A stretch of DNA of 64,000 bases from Portulaca oleracea. Lineage: Eukaryota; Streptophyta; Magnoliopsida; Caryophyllales; Portulacaceae. The notes below the pieces were generated by a model. That model saw nothing but the letters and a program-made list of their open reading frames with translations. It ran no database searches and had not been told where the DNA came from. This document shows positions 1-10,530 of the stretch, one piece after another. The DNA is taken from contig CM055880.1 in NCBI GenBank assembly GCA_029582165.1, forward strand, positions 6,014,001-6,078,000, read 5' to 3'. The first letter of the stretch is position 1. The number at the start of each line of letters is the position of its first letter. The position numbers and the translations under genes are program-made.

Positions 1-1316
1 GATAAAAGTAAATTCATGTGTCAACACAGACTAGCAAACAGACAAGCTGCTCAAAAATTGTTTTGTTCAAGGATAAAAAAAATAAATTTGTGTGTGAGCA
101 CAAGCTAGTAATTAGCTGATAGACTGCTCAAACAATTTTCCGCCCACAACTCTTTTGTTGTATAATTTGTATAGAGGAAATATATCAAAAATATGAAAAG
201 TTTTTCTCATTATATTTAACTAATTGATGACAATTAGTTTTTATTAAGAATAAAATAAGTAAATGTTCTTTCTATCCCTAATTAGTGACTGTGTTTTAGG
301 GGCATTTGGAAAATGCACTAGCAGGTAAATTCAGGTAAATGTAGATTGATGTAAGTAGGTGTATGTGTATGAATAAGTAGGTGTCCTTATGTGACTATCT
401 TCATTTTCTCTTTGTCATTTTTAAGATCAGCAAGTCTCAAAGGTTGAGTTGCATCATGCTGCCATCAAATATAACTTACATTAGAACTCATACACCTTCT
501 AATATTTTTGAATTTTTGATATTTGATGGTAAGAAAACTAAACAACATGCAAATAAGAGAAGATATGATTAATCTGTAAAGCGTGGCCCACCATGATCAA
601 TCTTCGAAACCCAAATGAAGGCCTAAAGGAGATTATCACCAGCTCTCACTTGAATCTAGCTCCACGAAAATCCATACAAATTTGATGGAAAGGTTGCTCA
701 TTAATCAAACTCTAAAGTAGATATTCGTAATCATCACCATCAAGATTAATGGATCGATAAATATGAAGAGATTTGAAGGAGGGTTTTCAAAAACCCAAAA
801 TTTGTATTCATCGACATTCATTAACATAAGTTGCCTTTCAAAATGAGAGAGCTAACTATATAGTGGAGAGTAGGGGAAACCAAGATTAAACCTTGAAAAT
901 TAGGGGTTATGGGCGTGACCTAGCAATGTCCGGGCATGACACAACTCGGTCACAGTGCGTGACACAAGCAGGTCGTGACCGCGACTTGCTTTTTTGTGCA
1001 AGGGACATCCCTGGTTGAATGAGGTCACGTTGAGTCACGAGAGTGAATATAAGATGTCACAATCGTGACGTTGATGGTCACGAGCGTGACATTCATGAAG
1101 ACAACACGAGGGTCTAAGTTGTGTTGCTGCAGTCTTACTCTTTATGGTTCCAAAATCGTATGTGTAGAGTATGAAACCTCACTATCCCAAAACAAATACC
1201 AAAAGAGAATGTTACTAAACGCAGTAAAAAAAAATAAAAAATTCACAATTACTCAAGTAAAATTAACTAAAAGAGAGTTAAAGCATCTAAATTCTAAAGA
1301 GCATAGGCAATGCTCA

Positions 1317-1351
<35 letters not shown>

Positions 1352-1481
1352 TTATATCTCTCATCCACCTCATTTTTTTTTTACACAAGAGAAGGAATGC
1401 AGCAACGCGCATTGTATATTTTCCAAGCGAGTGAAGACGATCAAAGCAAACATCAACAAACAGAATGATAGAAAAACATTT
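1..1481. other. Intergenic, no gene recognised
   Basis: AT-rich sequence with no convincing coding region; the short open frames show no family similarity I recognise. About 895-1095 is richer in GC and repeats GTGAC/GTCAC words (cgtgacc, gtcacgag). The same style of sequence occurs inside the LTR-like insertion at 10769-12526, so this may be an old LTR fragment. That link is an inference from word composition only. Confidence 0.5.
1319..1350. repeat. (TA)n microsatellite
   Basis: Uninterrupted TA dinucleotide run of about 30 bases in intergenic DNA. Confidence 0.9.
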
Positions 1482-1828
1482 CAAAAAGTTACTCGGAGTT
1501 ACCTTAATTGGAGAAACTATTTTTTGGTACCCAACTTTTCAAAACTCATTTTGAGTTACCCTTAATTTTTTGGTTAGTAATTATCCGGTGCTTTTCTGAC
1601 CATCAATTTTATTATGTGACCAAAATACTCTTATTTTTCTTTTCCAAAGGTATTTCTTCAAAAATGGAAGAACAAGGGTATTTCGGTCACTTAACTAAAT
1701 TGATGACCGGAAAAGCACCTACTAATTACTAACCCAAAAACTAAGGGTACCCCAAAATGAGTTTTGAAAAGTTGAGGTACCTGAAAAATATTTCACCAAA
1801 AGTTAGGGTACCTCCAAATAATTTTTTG
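1482..1828. mobile_element. Foldback MULE-type MITE, family 1, copy 1
   Basis: The 347 bp element is an inverted repeat over nearly its whole length. The left half (c-aaaaagttactcgg..., aacttttcaaaactcatttt, ctgaccatcaatttt) returns as the reverse complement in the right half. Its ends are caaaaagttactcgg and ccaaataattttttg. It is flanked by a perfect 9 bp duplication, aaaacattt, at 1473-1481 and 1829-1837. A 9 bp target duplication with long terminal inverted repeats is typical of Mutator-like elements. It has no transposase, so it is non-autonomous. Relatives lie at 29996-30343 and 46415-46768. Confidence 0.88.
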
Positions 1829-1880
1829 AAAACATTTGAACCTTACATGGAGTTGCGGGATGTCCATGTGGGTGGCATTG

Positions 1881-2090
1881 TGCAATTTATTACCTGCTCC
1901 AAGAGGATGTACTCCAAATATAGACATTGTTCATTCTTAATAGTATAATTATTCAGTTATATCTACCTATTATTCACTTTTAATAGTATAATTATTCACT
2001 CATATCTATCTATTGTTAACTCCCAATTACATAATTGTTCATTCTTACTTGCATGGAGCACACATTTTAGATGCATGTAATATATATTGG
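1881..2090. mobile_element. hAT-like MITE with GTGAACAAT subterminal repeats, copy 1
   Basis: Imperfect inverted ends (tgcaatttattacctgctcc on the left, gcatgtaatatatattgg on the right) enclose several ttgttcatt/tattcac words, the complement of the gtgaacaat motif. The same design occurs at 33810-33962 and 38297-38465, where 8-9 bp duplications are clear. Here the flanks tggcattg and ttgcgttg match at only 6 of 8 bases, so this copy is older. Confidence 0.6.
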
Positions 2091-2874
2091 TTGCGTTGCA
2101 AAAAATAGAAAAGGCACATCTAAAAAGTGAATGACAAACTGCAGGTCAAGTCAAAAGATGAAAAAAAAGAACTAGAGGTCAAGACCACCCATAACCAAGA
2201 AGTCCATGAGGGTTGCGTTTAGCCTTGTCAATTTGGGCAGGTGGGTTAAATATAGATTGGTGTATATTATTTTGAATAAATACGGGTCGGGTATATCTCA
2301 CGTCAGGGTAAATAAGGGCGGTGTATTTCGAATTTGGATCAATCCAACGAGTTATGATCACAACTTTTTTTCCCTTTTTTTCTTTCAAAAAAGTTGTCCC
2401 TAAGTACTATATTTTGTCCAATAATATACATAATAAAATATGATTATCATCTAGCAACAATATATTATTATCTGGTAAAAAAAAATAATATATTATTATA
2501 AATGTTTCAATTTGAATTAGAGAAATAATAGATGAATGAGTTACGTTTGTAGTTTAATAGTCGTCAATTTCAACTAAAAGTCATAAATTCCAACACAATT
2601 GAATTTAATAATTTTTCGGTCAACGGGTGGGTCGGGTTTGATCCATTAGTTTGCAAGTTTTCCGGGAATTTATTTTGGGTCAAGCCAAAAAAAATCGTGT
2701 TCAAGACCAAAAAATTTGGGACTGGTCGAAAATTGACGGGTCGTCTAGTTGGGTTGCAGTTAAAGCCATTTCAAACCAATTAAGAAGGTGCTAAACAAGA
2801 TAACCCACTCAACCACAACCGGATACAAATTAACTTTAATGGACTAACTTATAGTAAAATCCTCAAAATTTAAA

Positions 2875-3238
2875 GGGTTTTTGGCTCAAAATAATCCGAA
2901 GTCGGAGGTCATTGGCTGAAAATAATCCAAACTGACTTTTTGGCTGAAAATAATCCAAACTTTAAACTTATTTACTCAGATTAGACCGAAATCGATTTTC
3001 GACGTCAGAATTTTGACTGGATTGCCGGAGCACGTGTTTTTTTAATTGATTTTGGTTTTGAATTTATGCTGACTGGGGTCTACATAAGCTGACCGGTCAA
3101 AATTCTGACGTCGGAAATCGATTTCGGTTTAGTCTGAGTAAATAGGTTAAAAGTTTGGATTATTTTCAGCCAAAAAGTGGGTTTGGATTATTTTCAGCCA
3201 ATGACCTCTGACTTTGGATTATTTTGAGCCAAAAACCC
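2875..3238. mobile_element. Foldback MULE-type MITE, family 2
   Basis: The 364 bp element starts gggtttttggctcaaaat and ends attttgagccaaaaaccc. Its arms are about 150 bp of inverted repeat built from a repeated ggctgaaaataatccaaact word and a cgaaatcgatttycgacgtc segment. A perfect 9 bp duplication, aaatttaaa, lies at 2866-2874 and 3239-3247. No coding capacity. The 9 bp duplication and long arms fit a Mutator-like non-autonomous element. Confidence 0.85.
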
Positions 3239-3247
3239 AAATTTAAA

Positions 3248-4247
3248 ATGAGAAATTGTTTTTTCAAAAAAAATAGATTTGAACTTTGAAGGTAAAGGTG
3301 TTTTTTGAGATACAGAAATAAAATTAAGTAATAATTGTATTTAAGACCAACAGAATCATCGATCTTGTTGGAATTTTAAAATTTTGACAATTAACAAAAA
3401 TGTTTCACAACAAAGTCTCTTATAATCGCTAATTTATTGCACCCATGAAACATGGTATTAAAAATCAGAAAAAAATATTATTAGGTGAATACTTTTCAGC
3501 ATTTTTCAATTCTTTTTCAATTCACTTGATAAAATAGGCAAGTCCATTGTATACACCTAGTACTTATTCTCGTGTGTTCACTTTACATCAAGCATGTTTA
3601 CAAACTTCTATCACATGACATTTTGGTAGATATATAGAAATTGTCTAACATGCACTCTGATATATATGTATACAAATTGTTCATGGTGATCATTATTATT
3701 CTATTAATTAATAATCCTACTAGCTAATGTAATTTCTATTTAAAATGTATTTAATTGTTGATTATGCAAGCAAAGTTTGTTTGTAATGTTGTATTTTTAG
3801 TACTAATTTATTAAATATCCACATTATATTACGAAGATAAACTGACATAAAACCTTTAGTTTTGATCAATAATATTCAATAATCGATATGAATAATATAG
3901 TTATTAGCCTATCAATACAAGTATTATTAATTTTTAGTGATTGTTTGTTGGTCACACAAATATGGGGGAACCTTCAATGAATTAAAAAAAAAATAATGTT
4001 CAATAAGATAGATAGTAAAAATAAAACTAAGGACACAATTGGAAATCAAACAAAAAAGTCATGCTACAAATAGCTAACTCCACCAAACACTCTCCACATA
4101 ACAGCTAATACAAACTGCTAAGAAAAACAGCTGGCAAAATAGTCAAAAGTCAAACAGTCAACAGCTGGTTCCAAACACCCTCATAATCTATTTGATTTCA
4201 ATGAAATTGCAACAAAAAAGAATTTAAAAAAACAAAAGACTCTGAGA
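3248..4247. other. 3' flank of the NAC gene
   Basis: AT-rich and non-coding. About 3460-3690 is similar to 20690-20950 beside the second NAC copy, so the duplication that made the two NAC loci included this flank. About 4030-4190 has several aacagct/agctgtt words as in small hAT-like repeats, but I could not fix any ends. Confidence 0.55.
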
Positions 4248-6401
4248 TCAACCCAGTTGATTCTGATCGTTCTGTGGATCATCATACCCTGAAAACCTCG
4301 TATCATAAGGATGCAAAGACATCAATGGTGGAAGAGAATCATACTCCGGGGCAACATGTTCCACATTAGGGTTTTGGTTCAAGGGCGGTAGATCATACTC
4401 TGAGGGCATAGTAAATTGCGTGAATGTAGGCAACCAAACATCAGGGTTCAACCCATTAAAATCGTCTACATTATAACTAGTACTAGCCTCTGAGATGCCA
4501 TGATTAGGAAACCCTAGAGCAGTAGTACTGTAGTTGCCCACATCTTGAAACTCACGTAAATAACCATTATCATTGTACGATGTTGAACCGCCATGATTAG
4601 GAAACTCTAGAGCAGTAGTACTGTAGTTGCCCACATTTTCAAACTCATGTAAATAGCCATTATCATAATACGATGTTGAACTGCTAGGATCAGGAAACCC
4701 TAGAGGAGTAGTACCAGGGAATGGCAATGCTTCATAGGAATAGCCATTATCGGTTTTGACAGTCGGTTCCTCGCTGGGATTAAGTTCGATTCGTTGCTGC
4801 TCCTCATCTTCAGCATCGTCATCATCACCGGCATTTGATTTTCCTTTATGTTTATATATTTTGCATAGTACATATTCATCCAACTGCCATTAAAACAAAC
4901 ACCAAAAATCATATACTCTCGTTCTCTGTTCCATGACATCATTGATGTCTCAAGATATCAATATTTTAGTATACGAAAGTACTATCATTATATTCATAAC
5001 GAAGAATAAAGCAAAAACAGTTTTATCTCTCTACATTTATATAATTTAAATATGTTTATATTTTGCTATTTTAAAATCTCAATAACATGTTAATAATGTT
5101 GATTACCACCTCCGTTAGCACAAAGGTCGTGCAGAAAAACCAATATGGCAAGCAGCTGATTACGCACAAATTAATATTTGTGGTTCATTTAAGGAACGCT
5201 ATAGATAAAATAATAAAGCAGTACTACCTCCTTCCTTAAATAAGTATCAATCTGGCTACGCTTTGACAGTTGATTACTCACAAATTACAATGAGTTATAA
5301 TATGAAATAATGTTGATTACTCATTGTAATTTGTGAGTAATCAATGTGAAACGTAGTCAAATTGACACTTAGTTAGGAATGGAGGTAGTAATTAACACGA
5401 TATTTAGATAAAAAAAGAATAGAGTGAGTACTAAATTTTCTTATTTTACGATTAAGATTCATTGAATTGACCTGAATTTTTAATTTTATTTAAATATATT
5501 TGATTTATGTTCTAATTACTAACTAACCTACCAATTGATTGGTTTATTGTGATTTAGGTTTTATGCTTATAATAAAGTTGGAAAAAAAAAGGTAGATTAG
5601 CACATACCCTCATACTGATGTCGTTGCCATGTTCATCAGAGAGCTTCCTTTTTTCCTTTTTGTTGGGAATATCCTGATGAGGAGGACGTTCAACCGTAAA
5701 CTCATGCATCTTCCAAGACGTTTTGATGCCTTTGCGAGATTCTCCCTCTTTGCTAGGTTCTCCTTCGTAATAATCCAACGTCTTTTTTACTCCGATTTTG
5801 GTACCCTTATGCATTATCGCTTTGTCTGCTCCGGTCGCCTTCCAATAGCCTTCTCCAGCCTTCCGATCTGGCCGTTGACCGTTAGGGTATTTCCGTTGTC
5901 TCGACGTGAAAAAGTACCATTTTCCGTCTTTGGGCTTATACATTCCTGCTCATAGGGAAAAAAAAAACTTTCTCGTTATTGAAACATCACGTAGAAAAGC
6001 CCAAAGACTGTTTACTATTAGTGGTTTGGATTAGGGCAGAAACAAAAAAAATTAGCTATGGTGTCAATTCTAAGTATCTTTCCTTTGAAAAAAATTTTAG
6101 TGTACATAATCAATGAAACATCACGTAGAAAAGTTATCACTAATATATTAAAGACAACAGGTTCGAATCTTCTTGATTCGAATATTTGTTTATTGAAAAT
6201 TTTATCTCATGGTAGTTGAAAGTTTTGTTATTAGTTAAAAATATTTATATATCAATAGATATGATTAATATTTATTAAGAATAAAAAAGAAAGTACTCTC
6301 AACAACACTAACTAAAACAACAATATAGAAAAACAAATACGTATACTTAAAAAACGAGAGAACGCCATTAATTAACACATCGAAATAGAACAAAGAATTA
6401 A

Positions 6402-6464
<63 letters not shown>

Positions 6465-6877
6465 CTTGAAATAGAACAAAGAATAAAAGATATATATATA
6501 TATATATATATACTTGTAAGTTTGTCTGGTCCGGAGGCATAAACATTATCTCTATGAATCATATTTATGTCCATGGTTTCACCCCTGGTCTTAGGCAACA
6601 AGTAATTGAGGATGAGCTCCGAATCGGTGGGATTGAACCGATAGCCTTTGGGAAAACAACTCAAATACTTCAAAACCAGACTTTGCACATTAGTATTGCC
6701 TTCTAAACCCTTGCTAAACACTGATCTAAAAGAATTCATCAAACACCTCAAAACGAGATTTTGCATATTAGTATTATTGCCTTCTAAACCCTTGTCAAAC
6801 AATCCATAATCGCCGTAAAGAAATTGATACTCATCACCGTTGTTGTTGCTGCCACCATTGTTGTTTTGGTTCTCCAT
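4248..6877 (-). CDS. NAC-domain transcription factor, three exons, 445 aa
   Basis: Exons join 6877-6514, 5945-5608 and 4883-4248; all junctions are GT-AG and keep frame. NAC proteins are plant transcription factors acting in the nucleus. The NAC domain starts about residue 82 with [15 protein letters not shown] (subdomain A), continues through [14 protein letters not shown] and [12 protein letters not shown] (C), [11 protein letters not shown] and WKMHEFTVE (D), and ends with [13 protein letters not shown] (E). It is unusual in having about 80 residues before the domain; that stretch holds a duplicated unit ([15 protein letters not shown] and [14 protein letters not shown]). The C-terminal half is acidic and then repeats a STSYxDNGYLxEF...NYSTTAL...PNHG unit, a likely activation region. 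The donor of intron 1 runs straight into an AT microsatellite. A decayed second copy lies at 21061-23905. The family is certain; the exact member is not. Confidence 0.87.
5224..5388. mobile_element. Stowaway-like MITE in NAC intron 2
   Basis: The 165 bp element has inverted ends ctacctccttcc and ggaatggaggtag and TA on both sides (5222-5223, 5389-5390). Both features are typical of Tc1/mariner Stowaway MITEs. Its interior is a long hairpin around ttgattactcacaaattac. Confidence 0.8.
6404..6512. repeat. Paired (TA)n microsatellites at the NAC exon 1 donor
   Basis: There are two TA runs, about 6404-6460 and 6491-6512. They are separated by a copy of the sequence that also precedes the first run (gaaatagaacaaagaa). 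On the minus strand the second run begins at the GT of the intron 1 donor. Confidence 0.85.
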
Positions 6878-7360
6878 TAACGATTCTAGAGGATGTGAAA
6901 GAGTAATCAGAACCCTTTTTTCGATTATTGAAAGCCAACAGACTTAAAAGTTCACAGGATACAGCAAAACCTTTGACAACATATATATATATATATTAAG
7001 AAAGAGTAATAAGATATTTCCATGTTGTTAATTTAAAGGGTTGTTAGGGGGTTTAAGAGATGGATTAGGAATCAAATCCTAGTCCGACTAAGCCATCTTC
7101 AGGCCAACTTTTTCCGTTGTCTTAAATTATTTCCTAACTTTTCCCGCTTTTTTTAATTATTTAAATTTAAATTACGTAATTTGATTGTTCTTTTCTTGAG
7201 TTCTTTTATTGGTTTTTGTTTTCAATTACTACAACGCGCTCTTGGCAATTGGACATTAATAATGTCTATTTTTTTTGTACACCAGTGGCTCAAATAAAAA
7301 GAAAAATTGTATTTTTTTTTATCAAATTTATTTCTATATTTTCACTTTCAGGTCTTTTAA
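6878..7360. other. Upstream region of the NAC gene
   Basis: AT-rich, presumably promoter and 5' leader of the minus-strand NAC gene; a short TA run lies near 6981-6996. No defined regulatory site could be assigned. Confidence 0.4.
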
Positions 7361-7611
7361 GGCTCCATTCTTTTATGTGGCTAGCAGGCTACAGTGCCAC
7401 ACCACATCACAACTTTCCATATTCCATCACAACCCACTACAATTCACAACAATCTACTTTTTCTAATTTAATTTTATCTTTTTATTGAAAGTTAAACTTT
7501 CAACATTCCACCATAATCTACCACAACTTTCCCCAACCCACCACAATCCACCACAATTCTTCCACACCGCACCGCACTGCACCACAGCCAACCGTATAAA
7601 AGAATGAGGCC
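7361..7611. mobile_element. Tourist-like MITE, copy 1
   Basis: The 251 bp element has ends ggctccattctttta and taaaagaatgaggcc, with TAA at 7358-7360 and 7612-7614. Its interior is rich in ccacaa/accac words shared with the other copies. A 3 bp TAA/TTA duplication and GG-start inverted ends fit PIF/Harbinger Tourist-type elements. The open frames here are chance. Confidence 0.8.
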
Positions 7612-7799
7612 TAAATTTTCATTTTTTTCTAATTTTTTTATTTATTTCTATCCCCATAAAGGTACGGGTGTAGTTACTAAAAGAGTTTTTATTTTCTTTT
7701 TGAAAATTCGAACAGTTATTATTATTTTTTGAGGAATAAAAATGGGGAAATTATAAAAACTAGAAAAAGATAGAAAAAAATTTGGGATCAACTTTGTAG

Positions 7800-8431
7800 A
7801 TCCATGTTCTTCAGTTGGGATAAGGCCCCGTTCTTTTCTGTGATTGGTGGGTTTTGCGATTCCACACCGCATTACACTTTTCAAATTTCCGCCACAACCC
7901 ACCATAAAATGAACACTTTTCAAATAAAAAATTAAAACTTTCACTTTATTTCCACCTACTATTATTTTCAAATTAAAATATATCAACTCATCTACCATTA
8001 TTTCCTCCACAACCTTCTACATTCCACCACACTTTTCAAATTTTCACCACATCGCAACCAACGCACCCAACCAATTGCACCGTAAAAAAGAACAGAGCTT
8101 AAACCGAACTAATTTAACTTAATTTAGCTTAATTTATCCTTACATAACCTAATCTAACTCAACTCCCTAAAAATACTCAAACCAAAAACGACTTTTTAAA
8201 TAAAAAAGAAATTCAAATAATATTATTCTTATCTCAAATCAATCCACTTTTTCAAACACCTATAACTTTTTCATTTATTTTTCCCAAAATATTCAAATTT
8301 TATTAATAAAATATTTCCATCTAACAACTAACTTAACTCGAACATATCCTATCATTTTCTATCATATCCTATCTAAATTTATCATAACTTAATTAACCTA
8401 ATTGGAACCTAACCTGACAAAAGAACATGGT
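7800..8431. mobile_element. Older MITE-like repeat hosting a Tourist MITE
   Basis: It starts ccatgttcttcagttggga and ends gacaaaagaacatgg, short inverted ends. A related stretch lies at about 24082-24290 (ccatgttctttagttggg, then aacctaacttagtttaac-type words). The Tourist MITE at 7824-8099 sits inside it. Right-hand limits of the second copy are unclear. Confidence 0.5.
7824..8099. mobile_element. Tourist-like MITE, copy 2
   Basis: The 276 bp element has ends ggccccgttctttt and aaaagaacagagct, with TAA at 7821-7823 and 8100-8102. It is nested in the older repeat at 7800-8431. Its interior of tccacaaccc/ccaccac words is shared with the family. Confidence 0.78.
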
Positions 8432-8455
8432 CTCACAACAAATCACGGGGAAGTC

Positions 8456-8802
8456 TTTTGTTGAGTCTTGGAGTAAACGCAAGTCAAAATCCACGATATT
8501 TAGGACATACACTTGTTGGTGGTCCAAAAAGTTTCACTTTGAGGTTTTTTAAATTTTTAGATTTTTCTAATTTTTTCGTTCTAGTCCTACTAAAAGAATT
8601 TTTAATCTTTTTTGGGAATCCAAACAATCATTATAATTTTTGTAAGGAATAAAAAGAGAAAATCATTAAAAAAATTCAAAAAAATTTGGACAAATGTTGT
8701 AAATTCACTAAATATCGTGGGAAAATGTTGTGCTAAGTTTTGGAGCAAACGTAAGTCAAAATCGATGATATTTAAAGTATACACTCGCTGGTGCTCCAAA
8801 AA
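8456..8802. repeat. Direct repeat of about 75 bp
   Basis: Two copies, about 8456-8530 and 8727-8802, share ttggagyaaacgyaagtcaa, then atattt, acatacac or gtatacac and gctccaaaaa or gtccaaaaa. The sequence between them resembles 7612-7800. Nothing coding is seen. Confidence 0.6.
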
Positions 8803-8809
8803 AATACAA

Positions 8810-9519
8810 GTTTTTTTAGACTATTGATGTGCAAAATATATAGAAATTATTATCTTCCAATTGTCAAAATTATAGACTATTAGAATCCAATTTTCCTTAT
8901 TATAATTGTAAGTGATTAATATTAAACAATACAATAACAACCTCTTAAACAAGTCACAAAATATTTTTCTCTCGCCTCCGACTTTTAATACTATATGTTG
9001 CGCATTTTAAGGCATTATGTCATTGAATATCTTTTATTGGTCTTTTAACACTCCAAATGTCTCGTACATTATCATTCTAAGTGAAGAATAACAAAAATTC
9101 AATGTCTTGTTTGCAAGTCGTTTATGCTTTTTGAATCTCGAACGTGGGATGACACGAATCATATCTGTCTTGACACGGGTCATGTCTTGGACAACACGGA
9201 CCATGTCCAAGTGACATGAAGTGTGTCAAAGCCTAGTTCAGCTAGAGTTGAATTTCTTATATTTAAGCCTTTGAATTAGCACATGTGATTATCATGTTGA
9301 ATAAAAATATTCACTAGCTTTCAAAGTCAATATTGAATCTTTGGATCATGCTTTGACTCCTTGGATTAAGCCTTTGATTTATTCTCTTGAATGGGAAGGA
9401 TTTGATCCTTCATCCAATATAAATAGGGGATGAATTCTCATTCATCCAACACAACAATCCCCCTCTTCTTTAAGTTGTTGGAGAGCTTCAACACTCTCTT
9501 TAAGGGTGGTTATTGCAAC
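8810..9519. other. Intergenic, repeat-like
   Basis: AT-rich at first; from about 9130 there are repeated cacgaatcat/cacgggtcatgt words and a TATA-like aatataaatagggg at 9417, which looks like an LTR fragment. No ends could be fixed, and the hAT element at 9520 interrupts it. Confidence 0.4.
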
Positions 9520-10074
9520 CAGGGGTGGGCACCATAAACCTCAACCGCAAATTGAACCGCAAAATCGCATAAACCAAACCACAAAATGCGGTTAACCGAA
9601 TTGATTTTTGCATAAAAGCGGTTAAGGTTAACCAAATCGCTATAAGCGGTTTAGGTTTAAGTTTTGGATTTTCATGAAATGGTTAACCGCGATTAACCGC
9701 TCTCAATTAAGTTGAAAAAAAAATGAATTTATTAGTAATATGAATTTAATTTAACTGCGTATCGTCGCATCGGAATATCAACTTATTAGTAATATGATTG
9801 CATTTATTTGCATAAATGTTATTGTAAATTTCCAGGAAATCAGTTAATCATAAACCGTGTATGTTAACCGGGTAAATTTTCCGATTTTAAAGGCCGTTAA
9901 CCGTCATCGCTTCTAAATTGCGGTTTCGAGGTTTGGTTTAGGTTTCCAGATTTCAAAAGCGGTTAACCGCAAAGTGGATAACCGCATATTGCGGTTGCGG
10001 TTTAGGTTTTCGAAATCTAAAAACCTCAAAAGCGGTTAACCGCATATGCGGTTAACCTGTTATGCCCACCCCTA
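9520..10074. mobile_element. Non-autonomous hAT-like element
   Basis: The 555 bp element starts caggggtgggca and ends tgcccacccct plus one base, a typical hAT terminus. An exact 8 bp duplication, attgcaac, lies at 9512-9519 and 10075-10082. The interior repeats gcggttaaccgc and its variants many times, as expected of subterminal transposase-binding repeats. No transposase is encoded. Confidence 0.88.
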
Positions 10075-10082
10075 ATTGCAAC

Positions 10083-10530
10083 AACATTTTTTGACAGTTT
10101 TTGATAAATCTTATTATATTCTTTATTTACGAAAAGTTAAATTTTACCCTTGAGTCTATGTGAATAAATTTTAAGGGGAAACGGATTTTAACTCTCTACT
10201 CCTAACCACCCAAGTGTTCTCTCATATTGCGTTTTGGTTACCGTGCTATCCTCATCATTCCCAACATCTTATTCTAGTCATCTCTCTAAAGTTGGTTGTG
10301 TTTGTAATGTTTTTTTTGTTGTTTTATGTGCTTTGAAGGGGAGGATGCTCGAAGTAAGAGAGCTCTCTGAAGGACATTGTGTAATACATGAGACGTAAAC
10401 ACGTGCCCAGCATGACTCCAAACAAAGCAATACGCAGCTCGCAAAAAGAACCGAGCCCGAGTCCCATAAGGAAGTAAAAACCACTAAATGAAATAGTGTT
10501 AAAGAAATTTAGGGATTAAAATTCGGTGAA
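10083..10530. other. Intergenic, no gene recognised
   Basis: It continues the sequence broken by the hAT element and then runs into the Copia remnant. The 5' limit of the Copia copy could not be fixed. Confidence 0.4.

Noticed and set aside
6265..6546. IYIYIY-rich open frames
   Set aside because: Translation of the TA microsatellites in NAC intron 1.
7648..8010. Minus-strand open frame of 120 aa
   Set aside because: It runs across a Tourist MITE and AT-rich flank; composition explains it. Similar frames at 39348-39530, 52947-53258 and 58337-58543 were dropped for the same reason.
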